Positions 25,781 to 35,098 of a DNA stretch of 64,000 bases are shown here, piece by piece. The notes under the pieces are model-generated. The model was not told the DNA's origin. It saw only the letters and a list, made by a program, of their open reading frames with translations, and did not search any database. Numbering within the stretch: position 1 is the stretch's first letter; each line of letters starts with the position of its first letter. Where the stretch lies: assembly GCF_000021985.1 (NCBI RefSeq), contig NC_011901.1, positions 2,480,001-2,544,000 of the forward strand, in the 5' to 3' direction. A program made the position numbers and the translations under genes. Origin of the DNA: Thioalkalivibrio sulfidiphilus HL-EbGr7. Its GTDB lineage: Bacteria > Pseudomonadota > Gammaproteobacteria > Ectothiorhodospirales > Ectothiorhodospiraceae.

Positions 25781-26925
25781 TGGAATTCGCACTGCATGCC
25801 GAGCCGGAAGACCTGTCCCTGTTCGCGGCAGACTGGGAGCGGCTCTACCTTGCCCGTTCCCATGAACCCTCCGTCTCACTGGAATGGACCGAGGCATTAC
25901 GCAACCATCACCTGAGAGGCGCGGAACGGTTTCACCTGTTATCAGGTCAGGAACACGGCAGGACCCGCCTGCTCGTGCCGCTGGTATCCGAACGACTGAG
26001 TGTGGGCGGCTTGCCGCTTCGCAGCCTGCGGGCCCTGTCGGAGCTTTCCAACACCCACAGCGACCTGCTGTGCGACAGTCTGGACGATGTCATCGGCGAG
26101 AGCCTGGTCGATGCCCTGCGCCAACGGGTGCCCGACTGGGACATCCTGCGCTTTGCACGCGTTCTGGAGGATTCGACGCTTGACAGGGTCCTGACCCGGG
26201 CAGTCGCGCATTCAGCTCTGCCTGCCCGATTCAGGCTGGAGGCGCCGTCCTTCTTTCTGGCTCTGCCGGACAACTTCGACACCTATCTACGGGGGCGGAG
26301 TGCCAAATTCCGCAACTACCTGCGACGCATGGAGAAACACCTGTCCGCCAGGGGCACACTGCGTTTCCTCAAGGTGGATTGCGCGGCAGACTTCTCCGAC
26401 GCGTACCAGACCCTGCTGGAGGTGGAGAGGACGAGCTGGAAACATGATCACGGGACCGCGATCAGCGCAGTTCCGCATCAGACCGGCTTCTACCGCCAGA
26501 TGGCTGCCGGTGCTCTCGATGCCGGACGCCTGCATCTCACCTTCTTGTATCTGGATGACATTCCCGTGGCCTACAACCTCGGCCTTCTCTCCCACGGGAA
26601 CTATCACTACCTCAAGACCAGCTTCCACGAGGCCTATCGCCGGGACGGGGTCGCCACCGTGGCCCGTGCACGCCTGATTCGCATGCTCGTTGAGGAAGGC
26701 GTCCGGGTTTTCGATTTCCCGGGGGAGCCCTACGAATGGGAAACCCAGTGGACACAGGACCTGCGCTGGCACCGTTCCGTGGTTATCTGCAACAACACCG
26801 CCATGGGGCGCATGTATCACATGCTGAGCAGCCTGCGAGACCGCCTGCGCCCCCGCGGCCAGGAGCGGTCCGTGACCTATTGTGACCCCAGGGCCCTGAA
26901 GGCACCCCGGGATGCCCGACCATGA
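25780..26925 (+). CDS. CelD/GNAT-like acyltransferase (second of three)
   Basis: 381 residues; the start ATG shares one base with the preceding stop (TGATG). Landmarks: HEPSVSLEWTEALRNHHL, LRGRSAKFRNYLRRMEKHL (equivalent to YRVRRASRYFARQG in the first copy), YLDDIPVAYNLGLLSHGNYHYLKTSF and VRVFDFPGEPYEWETQW. This is the GNAT fold used by CelD, FemAB-like and mycobacterial glycan acyltransferases. Substrate unknown. The next gene overlaps by ATGA (26922-26925). Confidence 0.85.
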   Translation: MEFALHAEPEDLSLFAADWERLYLARSHEPSVSLEWTEALRNHHLRGAERFHLLSGQEHGRTRLLVPLVSERLSVGGLPLRSLRALSELSNTHSDLLCDSLDDVIGESLVDALRQRVPDWDILRFARVLEDSTLDRVLTRAVAHSALPARFRLEAPSFFLALPDNFDTYLRGRSAKFRNYLRRMEKHLSARGTLRFLKVDCAADFSDAYQTLLEVERTSWKHDHGTAISAVPHQTGFYRQMAAGALDAGRLHLTFLYLDDIPVAYNLGLLSHGNYHYLKTSFHEAYRRDGVATVARARLIRMLVEEGVRVFDFPGEPYEWETQWTQDLRWHRSVVICNNTAMGRMYHMLSSLRDRLRPRGQERSVTYCDPRALKAPRDARP

Positions 26926-28001
26926 CACGGATCGAAGTCATCACAAACCTGGAGGGACTGCATGCCCTGGCACCCGACTGGAAGTCGCTCGGCGCCCGGT
27001 TCCCGACCCCGCTGCTGCAGTACGAATGGTTCCTCAGCTGCGCAGAGGCACTCTACCCCGGTGGTGAGCTTCGCGTGGTCACCCTGGAGGAAGATGGACG
27101 GCTGACCGCCCTCGCCCCCCTCGCCCAGGTGCGACGCAGACACGGGCGATGGCTGGAAATCATGGGTGTTTCAAAACTGCACGAGCCCGCCGGGCTGCTC
27201 TATGAGAATCCGGCAGCACTGGAGAGACTCATGCAGGCGCTGACGCGTCTGGGCCATCCCCTGGACCTGGGACGACTGCCCGGAAGCTCCCCACTGCTCA
27301 CGGGCCCCGGCATCCACATCGATGCGAGGGGACTATGGCTGCGCAGACCCGGGGCGGACCGTTGTGTCCTGGACCTTCAGGAGGGATGGGACGGGGTCTG
27401 GTCTGCCATGCGCAAGAGCCGGCGCACGGACTTCCGCCGTCTCGAACGTCGGGCACGGGACCAGGGCGGTTTTCAACTGCAGGTGGAGAAACCGGTACCG
27501 GCCCAGGTGGACGACCTGCTGGAACAGGCAATGGACATTGAGGCGGCAGGCTGGAAGGCCTCGCGGGGTAACACCCTGAGGCAAGACCCGATCCTGGCCG
27601 ATTTTTTTCACCGCTATTGCCGTCGCATGGCTGAACACGGCGCGCTCCATCTCTACTACCTGCGCCTTGGCGGGCATACCGTTGCCATGCATGTCACCGT
27701 ATCATTCGCCAGCGTCCTCTGGGTACTCAAGATCGGCTACGACGAGCGCTGGCGCAACCTTTCGCCCGGCCTCTACCTGGCGCTGGAAACCATCCGGCAC
27801 GCCGCCCAGAATGGCCTGTCTGCCTATGAATTCCTGGGCTCTGCGGAGGACTGGCAAGGGGCATGGCCTACCCGCCGGGAGTCCCACGGGACGCGGATCT
27901 GTCTGCCCTTGAGTGCCGAGGGCATGCGCGGCCTTCTGGATCTGGCAAGCACCAGACTCGGTCGCCATACAAGCCGGCCAGACCGGGCCGCTCCAGCTTG
28001 A
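26922..28001 (+). CDS. CelD/GNAT-like acyltransferase (third of three)
   Basis: 359 residues with the same order of blocks: LLQYEWFLSCAEALYPGGEL, VWSAMRKSRRTDFRRLERRAR, LGGHTVAMHVTVSFASVLWVLKIGYD and YEFLGSAEDWQGAW. Divergence from the other two copies suggests distinct substrates rather than recent duplication. It ends the tightly overlapping part of the operon; a 104-bp gap follows. Confidence 0.85.
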   Translation: MTRIEVITNLEGLHALAPDWKSLGARFPTPLLQYEWFLSCAEALYPGGELRVVTLEEDGRLTALAPLAQVRRRHGRWLEIMGVSKLHEPAGLLYENPAALERLMQALTRLGHPLDLGRLPGSSPLLTGPGIHIDARGLWLRRPGADRCVLDLQEGWDGVWSAMRKSRRTDFRRLERRARDQGGFQLQVEKPVPAQVDDLLEQAMDIEAAGWKASRGNTLRQDPILADFFHRYCRRMAEHGALHLYYLRLGGHTVAMHVTVSFASVLWVLKIGYDERWRNLSPGLYLALETIRHAAQNGLSAYEFLGSAEDWQGAWPTRRESHGTRICLPLSAEGMRGLLDLASTRLGRHTSRPDRAAPA

Positions 28002-28105
28002 GCCGGGCGCCATGATCCGGTCCGGCGGGATAGTTTATGATGAGCGTTTGCCATGGTCATGATGCGCTTCCGCCGCCAGCACCGCCTTACCGGGAACACA
28101 CAGAC

Positions 28106-29140
28106 ATGACGCCGTCCCTCATCAAAGCCCGTATCAAACGAGCCGCCGCCGCCCTGCTCTACGGCACGGGTCTGCTCTGGCTTCTAGCAAGCCGCCGCCT
28201 GAGAAACCGGGCAGTCGTGTTGATGTACCACCGGGTCCTGCCCCGTGACGAGGCAAGCAAATCCTTCTCCCACCCGGGCATCGTCGTCACACCGGAGACC
28301 TTTGCACGCCATCTGGACATCCTGAAACGCCATTTCCGACCACTGTCGCTCCCGGAATTCCTGTCATACATGGACTCGGGACAAGGCTTCCCACCCAAAT
28401 CATGCCTGATCACCTTCGACGACGGCTGGGCGGACAATCATCGCTATGCCATGCCACTGCTGCGTGAACGCGCTCTACCTGCCGTGGTCTTTGCCGCCAC
28501 CGATTACATCGGCACCACCCGCACATTCTGGCAGGAGCAACTCGGTCATCTGCTCTACGAGGCAACCCGGCATGGCGTCGGTTCAGCCACCCTGGCTGCA
28601 CGGGAGATCCACCTGGAACCATCCAGGGACGAGCACACCCTGCGCACAGACATTGCGCGCGTGGTTGACCGCTTCCGCAGAGAAACCTACGACAATATCC
28701 AGGCCCTCATGGCAGACCTGAGCGATGATCTTCGGGAAGGGGGATTCGAGGATGCCCTGAGACCGCCCGACCGGTTCATGGACTGGCGACAACTGGGAGA
28801 CTTGTCTGACAACGGTATCAGCATTGCTTCCCACACCTGTTCACACCGCATCCTCACCCGTCTGGACAGCACCGCCATGGGAAAAGAACTGGAGCAATCC
28901 AGGCGTCTGCTGGAATCCCGCCTGGGCGGAGCCGTCGTTACAGTGGCCTATCCCAATGGAGATTTCGATCCAACCGTGGAGGCGACCACCAGGGCTTGCG
29001 GTTATAAACTGGCATTTACCACCCAACCCGGATATGCGTCAGCGGACATGCCACCGCTGGTGCTGCCGCGCATGAATATCCACGAGACGGCCACTGATAC
29101 GAAACCTTTATTTCTCTGTCGCACCCTGGGGATCCTTTAA
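28106..29140 (+). CDS. Polysaccharide deacetylase (NodB/CE4 fold)
   Basis: 344 residues. An N-terminal hydrophobic segment (about 13-32) anchors it or exports it. The NodB domain shows AVVLMYHRVLP, the Asp-Asp metal/base motif CLITFDDGWADNH, SIASHTCSHRIL (metal-binding His pair) and VTVAYPNGDFDPT. It removes N-acetyl or similar groups from the glycan, probably in the periplasm. The start ATG 28106 was chosen over 28037 because the family-like sequence and hydrophobic segment follow it and a GGGA is upstream. The stop overlaps the ATP-grasp start (TAATG). Confidence 0.87.
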   Translation: MTPSLIKARIKRAAAALLYGTGLLWLLASRRLRNRAVVLMYHRVLPRDEASKSFSHPGIVVTPETFARHLDILKRHFRPLSLPEFLSYMDSGQGFPPKSCLITFDDGWADNHRYAMPLLRERALPAVVFAATDYIGTTRTFWQEQLGHLLYEATRHGVGSATLAAREIHLEPSRDEHTLRTDIARVVDRFRRETYDNIQALMADLSDDLREGGFEDALRPPDRFMDWRQLGDLSDNGISIASHTCSHRILTRLDSTAMGKELEQSRRLLESRLGGAVVTVAYPNGDFDPTVEATTRACGYKLAFTTQPGYASADMPPLVLPRMNIHETATDTKPLFLCRTLGIL

Positions 29141-30354
29141 TGACCGGGGGCACAAAACTGCGCATCCTGGTGACTGACGGAGACAACCGGTCGGCACTGG
29201 CCGCGACAAGATCCCTCGGGCGAGCGGGCTACCATGTAGCCGTTGCCCACCATCATCACCCGGCCCTGGCATCCTCATCACGCTACTGTCGAGCGCGTAT
29301 CCAGACGCCCGATCCTCAAAAGGACCCGGAGGCCTTCTGCACAGCCATCGTCGAGGCAGTACGCACGCATCGCTTGGATGCCGTGATGCCCATGTCGGAC
29401 ATCACGACACTGACACTCGCACGCGCCATGCAGGATGGCCTGTTGGACTGCCGGATGTGTGCACCACCTCTGGACAAACTTGAGGCGGCTGCAGACAAGC
29501 GGACCACGCTTGAACTGGCCATGCAGCTCGGTGTCCCGGTGCCGCGCAGCATCGTGCTTGAACAGCATCGTGACGCCGAGCGCGACCTGGATCTGCCCTA
29601 CCCCCTGGTGATCAAACCCGCACGGTCCCGGGTCTGGTACAAGGGAAAATGGCTGTTCAACGCGGTCTCCTATGCACGCACGCCGGAAGAACTCCAGGCA
29701 ACATTGCGCGAATTTGTACCCGCACAGTTTCCCGTATTGCTTCAGGAACGCATTGAAGGACCGGGAGTCGGAGTATTCGCCTGCTACGACAGGGGTCGAC
29801 TGGTTGCGCTATTCAGCCACAGACGCCTCAGGGAAAAACCCCCTTCAGGCGGGGTCAGCGTATTGAGGGAGTCCGTGCCGGTAGACCCCGCTGCCGATGC
29901 TCACGCACAGGCATTGCTGGGCGCATTGGCATGGCATGGCCCGGCCATGGTGGAGTTCAAGATGGACCAGAGGGACAACTCCCTGAAACTGATGGAGATC
30001 AACGGCCGGCTCTGGGGATCACTGCAGCTTGCCATTGATGCTGGAGTGGACTTCCCCAGACTGATGGCAAGGATCATGGCCGAAGACAATGTCACCCCGG
30101 TTCTCTCATACCGAATCGGTGTGCGCACACGGTGGTTGTGGGGTGATGTAGATTCTATCCTGGCTTTGTTTCTCAAATCCCGGGAAGAACTTAACCTCCC
30201 GCCCGATCATCCAGGCCGCTGGCGTACACTGCTTGATTTTCTTGTCCCGTGGAGCAGGGGTCTGCGCTACGAAGTACTTTCTCTCGAAGACCCTCGCCCC
30301 TGGATATACGAGAGCCGACACTGGTTGTTTCCGAAACGATCAAAGTCACATTAG
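29140..30354 (+). CDS. ATP-grasp enzyme
   Basis: 404 residues. The pre-ATP-grasp domain opens with RILVTDGDNRSALAATRSLGRAGYHVAVA. The ATP-grasp core has PYPLVIKPARSRVWYKGKW (ATP-binding Lys), LLQERIEGPGVGVFACYDRG, and the metal-binding end MVEFKMDQRDNSLKLMEINGRLWGSLQLA. Members couple ATP to ligation of a carboxylate to an amine or thiol through an acyl phosphate. Next to four acyltransferases and an aminotransferase, it may attach an amino acid or carboxylate to the amino sugar (inference). Confidence 0.85.
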   Translation: MTGGTKLRILVTDGDNRSALAATRSLGRAGYHVAVAHHHHPALASSSRYCRARIQTPDPQKDPEAFCTAIVEAVRTHRLDAVMPMSDITTLTLARAMQDGLLDCRMCAPPLDKLEAAADKRTTLELAMQLGVPVPRSIVLEQHRDAERDLDLPYPLVIKPARSRVWYKGKWLFNAVSYARTPEELQATLREFVPAQFPVLLQERIEGPGVGVFACYDRGRLVALFSHRRLREKPPSGGVSVLRESVPVDPAADAHAQALLGALAWHGPAMVEFKMDQRDNSLKLMEINGRLWGSLQLAIDAGVDFPRLMARIMAEDNVTPVLSYRIGVRTRWLWGDVDSILALFLKSREELNLPPDHPGRWRTLLDFLVPWSRGLRYEVLSLEDPRPWIYESRHWLFPKRSKSH

Positions 30355-30453
30355 GATTTCCGTATGTGATAAGCAAGAGTGCAGAAGCAATAATCCGTTA
30401 CTGTTGGGCCATGTTTGATCTTTGTCCCACCCTTGGTAATCGGGCAAAAACAA

Positions 30454-31020
30454 ATGCCAATCACAAATCGCGATGACTACAAGGATTACCTCACGGCAGA
30501 CCTGGCTGCGGCAGGCCTGACAAAGTGGCGATGGCACTACAGATTCAGACATGATGTCCTTTATTTCATTCGCCTGCTCAGAAAAGCCGAATACCTGACG
30601 AATTGCACTGCCGGCAACCTGTCCTCGCTTCACCTGAAAATCGTCAAGTGGCGCCTCAAAAAGCATGGTCGTTACCTTGGTCTGGAAATTCCCACAAACG
30701 TATTTGGCAAAGGACTGGCTGTTGTCCATCCATGCGGAATAGTCGTCAGCCGCAAAGCCAGTATTGGAATGAATTGCAGGATACACGCAGGCGTGAATAT
30801 CGGTGAACACAGAGGAGACGCCCCCAGGCTCGGAAACAGCGTCTACATCGGACCTGGCGCCAAGATCGTGGGTGGTGTGAACATTGGAGACGCTGCGGTT
30901 ATTGGCGCTAACGCAGTGGTTGTTAAAGACGTACCGCCAGGCATAACAGTGGGTGGCGTTCCAGCCAGATTTCTGGCAAATCGTGATTCGAGGTACCTCA
31001 TTACACAAGCTGAACGATAA
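30454..31020 (+). CDS. Serine acetyltransferase-like (CysE/left-handed beta-helix)
   Basis: 188 residues from ATG 30454; a longer frame from a TTG at 30415 has no support. A helical N-terminus is followed by hexapeptide repeats making a left-handed beta-helix: GKGLAVVHPCGIVVSRKASIG, NCRIHAGVNIGEHRGDAPRLG, GPGAKIVGGVNIGDAAVIGANAVVVKDVPPG. The catalytic His is probably in VVHPCG. CysE-type acetyltransferases in polysaccharide loci usually acetylate a sugar or make O-acetylserine. It begins an AT-richer block that runs to about 34.5 kb. Confidence 0.82.
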   Translation: MPITNRDDYKDYLTADLAAAGLTKWRWHYRFRHDVLYFIRLLRKAEYLTNCTAGNLSSLHLKIVKWRLKKHGRYLGLEIPTNVFGKGLAVVHPCGIVVSRKASIGMNCRIHAGVNIGEHRGDAPRLGNSVYIGPGAKIVGGVNIGDAAVIGANAVVVKDVPPGITVGGVPARFLANRDSRYLITQAER

Positions 31021-31152
31021 GGGCTAGAAAAGACACTATGTAGCATCTGGCATCGTCACCCAGCGATCCGGGAACGCCATGATGCAATAGCATACGCGGA
31101 TTCAGACACCTCAAAGAATCTCTATAACGACAAATTGTATACAGGAAATAAC

Positions 31153-31974
31153 GTGGACACCGAACTCAAGGATTACATAGAACGTGGAATCTACGAAGTC
31201 CATGGATGGCTTGAACCATACAGCGCGCTATTCATTGCGGATCTTATCGAAATCCTGCGGGAATCCGGCACAAAGGGCGCATATGGAGAAATTGGCGTAC
31301 ACCACGGCAAGCTGTTTATTCTATTAAAGCTCGCGACTCAGAATGCGCAGGGTTTTGCAATAGATGTATTCGACGATCAACATCTGAACCTTGACCACTC
31401 AGGGTTAGGAAATATCGATAAATTTAAAAGCAACATAATAAAGTGGTCAAAGTCGCTGAATCATGTCCATGTTATCAAGAGATCATCGCTCGATGTTCAA
31501 CCCGAAGAGCTATTGAACCTGGTTGGCAAGTGCCAGTTCATATCTATTGACGGCGGACATACCGAGATATGCACACTGTCTGATCTTAAACTAGCCGAGA
31601 AGGTACTACTGCCAGATGGTGTTGTTGTTATCGATGACTGCTTCAATGAACAATGGCCTGACGTGGCAACCGGCATTGCGAGATATTGCACTGACGACGC
31701 TACCCTGCTCCGCCCTTTTGCCATCAGCCCTAACAAGCTATATCTGGCGAGAGAGGACGTTCATCAGAAAATTCTTTCCAATATCAAACCCAGTCACACG
31801 AAACACTTGTCACGTGAAAACAGGATGTTTGGTCATAACGTATGGATTTTTCATCCCAACACGGTTGTAGCGCCCCCTGGCACGGAAACAATGGATGAAG
31901 TATTACGCCTTGTCCGGGCATACCCCATGAGGTTCTTAAAACATGCAATACGACGCATCCCGCTATTTAAATGA
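31153..31974 (+). CDS. Class I SAM-dependent methyltransferase-like protein
   Basis: 273 residues. YGEIGVHHGKLFILL is the SAM-binding glycine loop; IDVFDDQ, ISIDGGHTEICTLSDLKLAEKVLLPDGVVVIDD is the DGxH-type segment seen in sugar and small-molecule O-methyltransferases. The start is taken as GTG 31153 because AGGA lies 6 nt upstream; the longer frame uses a TTG at 31135 without a good site. Low GC compared with 21-30 kb. A cap-like or tailoring methylation of the glycan is possible. The stop lies inside a 20-bp palindrome. Confidence 0.78.
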   Translation: MDTELKDYIERGIYEVHGWLEPYSALFIADLIEILRESGTKGAYGEIGVHHGKLFILLKLATQNAQGFAIDVFDDQHLNLDHSGLGNIDKFKSNIIKWSKSLNHVHVIKRSSLDVQPEELLNLVGKCQFISIDGGHTEICTLSDLKLAEKVLLPDGVVVIDDCFNEQWPDVATGIARYCTDDATLLRPFAISPNKLYLAREDVHQKILSNIKPSHTKHLSRENRMFGHNVWIFHPNTVVAPPGTETMDEVLRLVRAYPMRFLKHAIRRIPLFK

Positions 31975-31982
31975 TTAAATAG
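31963..31982. terminator. Small AT-rich hairpin over the methyltransferase stop codon
   Basis: CTATTTAA-ATGA-TTAAATAG, an 8-bp perfect stem with a 4-nt loop that contains the TGA stop. It lies in the 50-bp gap between convergent genes. The stem is weak, so termination is only suggested. Confidence 0.35.
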
Positions 31983-32024
31983 ATCAATGACCGGCATACC
32001 TTCTAGAGGCAGAAGCAATGTAAT

Positions 32025-33086
32025 TCATATATTTCTCTTGGGACACACACTCATATTCCGTTGATGCCTGATTGAAAGAAAAGCTCTCGCCGGCCTCTCG
32101 ACAAGATAATGCGTCATATATGAGTAAAATATTAACATTGACAAATATGTCAGCAGAGGGAAGATGGGATTATCGTTATATTGTGAAAATATACGCTCGA
32201 CAACCATGATCATCATCGCTTGATTAAGATAAATCGAGTAGGACAGCATAGACCAACCGCTAAGCTGAGCCACCAAAGCCGACAAATAACCATTCTCAGT
32301 CGCAAATACAGCTATTCCGGTCATAAACAGAAATGGTGCAAAAAAATCCAGTTTGCTGACAACATCCGTACGGCCGAACACCACCAAGAGAATTGCCAGG
32401 AGAATCAACATCTCAAGTCGGTTTGACTCAAACCTGGACCAGACTGTTTTGCGATAACGCAAAAAGATCGCGTAAGACATTATGCCCAATAAAAACGCTG
32501 ACAATCCGCGCAATAGGCCGGCATTTAAGAATCCGCTGATGTTCTGGTACGTTCCCGACAGATTCCCGACCGCCAGATACATTACGAGCAGGCAGACAAG
32601 AGATATGGACAAAAGCACTCTCAACCTCAAACCCGCGCTCACTAGAAAAAAAGCTGCCGCGCCGACCCAAAGCTCGACTGATATGGCCCAGCTCGGGTAG
32701 TTCCATGTCAGACCATGGGGATTCAGACCGATACCGTGCATCATGAATAAATGACTGACGAAGCTCGTGAGTGTCCCATCCGCGTAGGAAGGGAGACCCC
32801 CATCGATTAGCCAGTACACAAGTACGAATACAACAAGGGAGAATAGATGCATAGGATACAACCTTGCAAAGCGCCGTTGAGCGTAGCTCCGCAATGTCAG
32901 TACTTTATTTCGCGACAAGTATCCATGTGCGAACAAGAAGCCACTCAGCATGAAGAAGAACTCCACCGCCAAGTAGCCGGCCCATTGGTCATAAAAATGA
33001 AACACTGCAATACTGAGCGCCGCGACGACACGCAATCCATCCAACGATTGGAAGTAAATGTGTGATTGACTTGATTCAGTTTGCAC
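32025..33086 (-). CDS. Acyltransferase family 3 (OafA/YrhL-like)
   Basis: Polytopic membrane protein of 353 residues with about ten helices. The N-terminal YFQSLDGLRVVAALSIAVFHF carries the conserved Arg and His of the family, followed by FFFMLSGFLFAHGY and RRFARLYPMHLFSL. It uses cytoplasmic acetyl-CoA or another acyl-CoA to O-acylate surface glycans. The start is GTG at 33086. The region is AT-rich like its plus-strand neighbour. Its partner glycan is presumably the product of this locus. Confidence 0.88.
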   Translation of the reverse strand: MQTESSQSHIYFQSLDGLRVVAALSIAVFHFYDQWAGYLAVEFFFMLSGFLFAHGYLSRNKVLTLRSYAQRRFARLYPMHLFSLVVFVLVYWLIDGGLPSYADGTLTSFVSHLFMMHGIGLNPHGLTWNYPSWAISVELWVGAAAFFLVSAGLRLRVLLSISLVCLLVMYLAVGNLSGTYQNISGFLNAGLLRGLSAFLLGIMSYAIFLRYRKTVWSRFESNRLEMLILLAILLVVFGRTDVVSKLDFFAPFLFMTGIAVFATENGYLSALVAQLSGWSMLSYSIYLNQAMMIMVVERIFSQYNDNPIFPLLTYLSMLIFYSYMTHYLVERPARAFLSIRHQRNMSVCPKRNI

Positions 33087-33242
33087 AGGCTATTTGTCCA
33101 GTTTTGATGTGTCCATGCATCTACTCAGATGCGCATTTCACTACAGACTTGTGGGTTACTTTCTACGGAATAAACCTTAGCGGATGATGAGAAACACATT
33201 AGACGCATCGTGAGCCATACTGTTTCGCGCTTACCGCTTCGC

Positions 33243-34397
33243 CTACCTGTCGACCTTGATATCTGCCCCGCGAATCACATTCAAATACATAGCTTCGTAG
33301 TCTAGGCACATCCGTGAGGCCGTGTAATTAGCTTCATAATCGCGCCTCGCCTGTTCGGCAAACCGCATGCGCATTTCAGAATCACCGATCAGGACACAAA
33401 GACTCGCCGCCAGCTCTTTCGGCGCATTCGAGGAGACCAGGGCACCGCTCTGGCCATCTCGTATTACATAGGGATTGTCTCCCACTGTAGTGGCAACCAC
33501 AGCACATCGACATGACATGGCCTCCAGGACCACCATGGACATCGCCTCCCAGAGTGAACTCTGGACGAAGATATCCAGCCATGGGAGTACACGACTAGCC
33601 GCATCTTCTATCCAGCCAAGGAACTCTACATAACCGTTGAGATTGAGTTCCCGAGCATAGGCCTCGAGCGCGCCACGGAGATGTCCATCCCCGACAATCA
33701 CCAGACGGAATTTCAGGCCTTGGTCCGCGAGTATTCTCGCCGCCTTCAACAGATCATCGATTCCCTTCTGCTCGATGAGCGTGCTTATACTGCCGATCAC
33801 AACATCGGCTCCCTGCCTCACCCTGTCCTTGTCCTCAATCCGTGCCCGACGATAAGAATCAGTGACTCCGTTCCGTATAACGGACAAGGCTTCCGATTCA
33901 AGATGGTAAGTTTGCGCAATTGATTGTCGCTGTACTTCACCAACCGCAATCAAACGATCTGGGAACCGGTGAAAGAATTTTTCGAGGTAGTGGTAGCGTC
34001 TGTTGTTTCGTGGGTAGTTCCCATAGTGGAATGTCGTTACATGCTTGATATGTGGCAGCGTCATGACACTCAGACTGGCATCGACCATCGCATGAATATC
34101 CTGCGTATGCACCAATTGAACACGGCGCTCTGCCATCAAATGACGAAGCTTTAAGAAGGTCAGCAGGTCACGCCTCCCGGATTTTCTCGGGGGCAGACCG
34201 ATCACTTCGTAACCTTCACGCTCGAGATCTTTAGCAATCTGCCCATGTCCTTTCAAGTGAACGACAGAGATGTCAAAAAGGTTCCTGTTCAAACCACGAC
34301 ACAAAGCTGCCGTTACATTTTCTGCGCCCCCGATGTAGAGCGCAGAGTTCACGATCATCACCCTGTACTTCTCGCCGATATTCGCCTGAACTGTCAC
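33243..34397 (-). CDS. Glycosyltransferase family 4
   Basis: GT-B transferase of 384 residues: LYIGGAENVTAALCRGL (acceptor-domain glycine loop), LVHTQDIHAMVDASLSV, IGSISTLIEQKGIDDLLKAARIL and the donor site EAMSMVVLEAMSCRCAVVATTVGDN. The start is a GTG at 34397 without a clear ribosome site; an internal Met at residue 14 is an alternative. It is separated by about 155 bp from the acyltransferase gene and 99 bp from the phosphatase gene. Substrate unknown. Confidence 0.86.
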   Translation of the reverse strand: MTVQANIGEKYRVMIVNSALYIGGAENVTAALCRGLNRNLFDISVVHLKGHGQIAKDLEREGYEVIGLPPRKSGRRDLLTFLKLRHLMAERRVQLVHTQDIHAMVDASLSVMTLPHIKHVTTFHYGNYPRNNRRYHYLEKFFHRFPDRLIAVGEVQRQSIAQTYHLESEALSVIRNGVTDSYRRARIEDKDRVRQGADVVIGSISTLIEQKGIDDLLKAARILADQGLKFRLVIVGDGHLRGALEAYARELNLNGYVEFLGWIEDAASRVLPWLDIFVQSSLWEAMSMVVLEAMSCRCAVVATTVGDNPYVIRDGQSGALVSSNAPKELAASLCVLIGDSEMRMRFAEQARRDYEANYTASRMCLDYEAMYLNVIRGADIKVDR

Positions 34398-34496
34398 TTA
34401 ATGGATTCTCTTGAAGAACATTATCTGAAAATTTGTTGGTATGAAAAGGTACAGAGAATCGGGCATCATCAGCATTCAAGAGCACAGGCGCATCAA

Positions 34497-35072
34497 TTAG
34501 TGGATTTTCTGCGATGACTCGCTCACAGCATCCAGAATTTTCGCCGACATGGACTCTGCCGCCCGCACAGCCATACCCACCAATTCAAGGACCCGCTGCA
34601 CGTCTTGTCCGTATGGATCATCAACCTCCAGCGGACCACCAGGCAAGAATGCCCCCAGCCATACCACCTTCGCCTCGTACACTCGACCCAGACCAGTTAT
34701 GGCATGCCAGTTATGACGATCCATAATGACAATCGAATCTGCCCACTCAAGGTCACTCTGTTCAATCACTCTGGATTTATGCTGGCTTAGGTCAAGGCCT
34801 GTGAGACACCTGACGTGGCCCACATAATCATCTGGAGACCGGCGACCGGGCTTCGGATGAAAACCTGCGGAGCGGATTTCGATTCCATCCTGACCTGACA
34901 ATGATCGTCTCAGGTACGCAGCCACAAGTGGACTACGATAGATATTGCCGTAACACATCACCAGGATACGTCTGAATCCCAGTTGAGCAGCGCGTTCAAG
35001 TGTCTGACACCTTGCTGATCGCAGGGCACGGTATGTAGCGAATCTCAGCTGCACTTTCTGAAGAAGCCCCAT
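34497..35072 (-). CDS. Low-molecular-weight protein-tyrosine phosphatase
   Basis: 191 residues. The active-site P-loop is C40-YGNIY-R46-S, fitting C-x5-R-S, and VDDPYG supplies the general-acid Asp. In capsule systems this enzyme (Wzb) reverses autophosphorylation of the tyrosine kinase; the partner here is the autokinase at 44567-45421. Start 35072 is preferred because AAGGTG lies 6 nt upstream; a longer frame begins at a TTG (35102) overlapping the nadE-like stop. An N-terminal extension of about 30 residues precedes the usual PTP start. C-x-G-N-I-x-R is slightly unlike the common C-x-G-N-I-C-R. Confidence 0.85.
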   Translation of the reverse strand: MGLLQKVQLRFATYRALRSARCQTLERAAQLGFRRILVMCYGNIYRSPLVAAYLRRSLSGQDGIEIRSAGFHPKPGRRSPDDYVGHVRCLTGLDLSQHKSRVIEQSDLEWADSIVIMDRHNWHAITGLGRVYEAKVVWLGAFLPGGPLEVDDPYGQDVQRVLELVGMAVRAAESMSAKILDAVSESSQKIH

Positions 35073-35098
35073 TTGCTGCACCTTGACAGTCGCTGGAA

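Noticed and set aside
33117-33132. GCATCT-ACTC-AGATGC as a terminator
   Set aside because: The stem is only 6 bp, with no T-run, and it lies between genes of the same direction; too weak to call.
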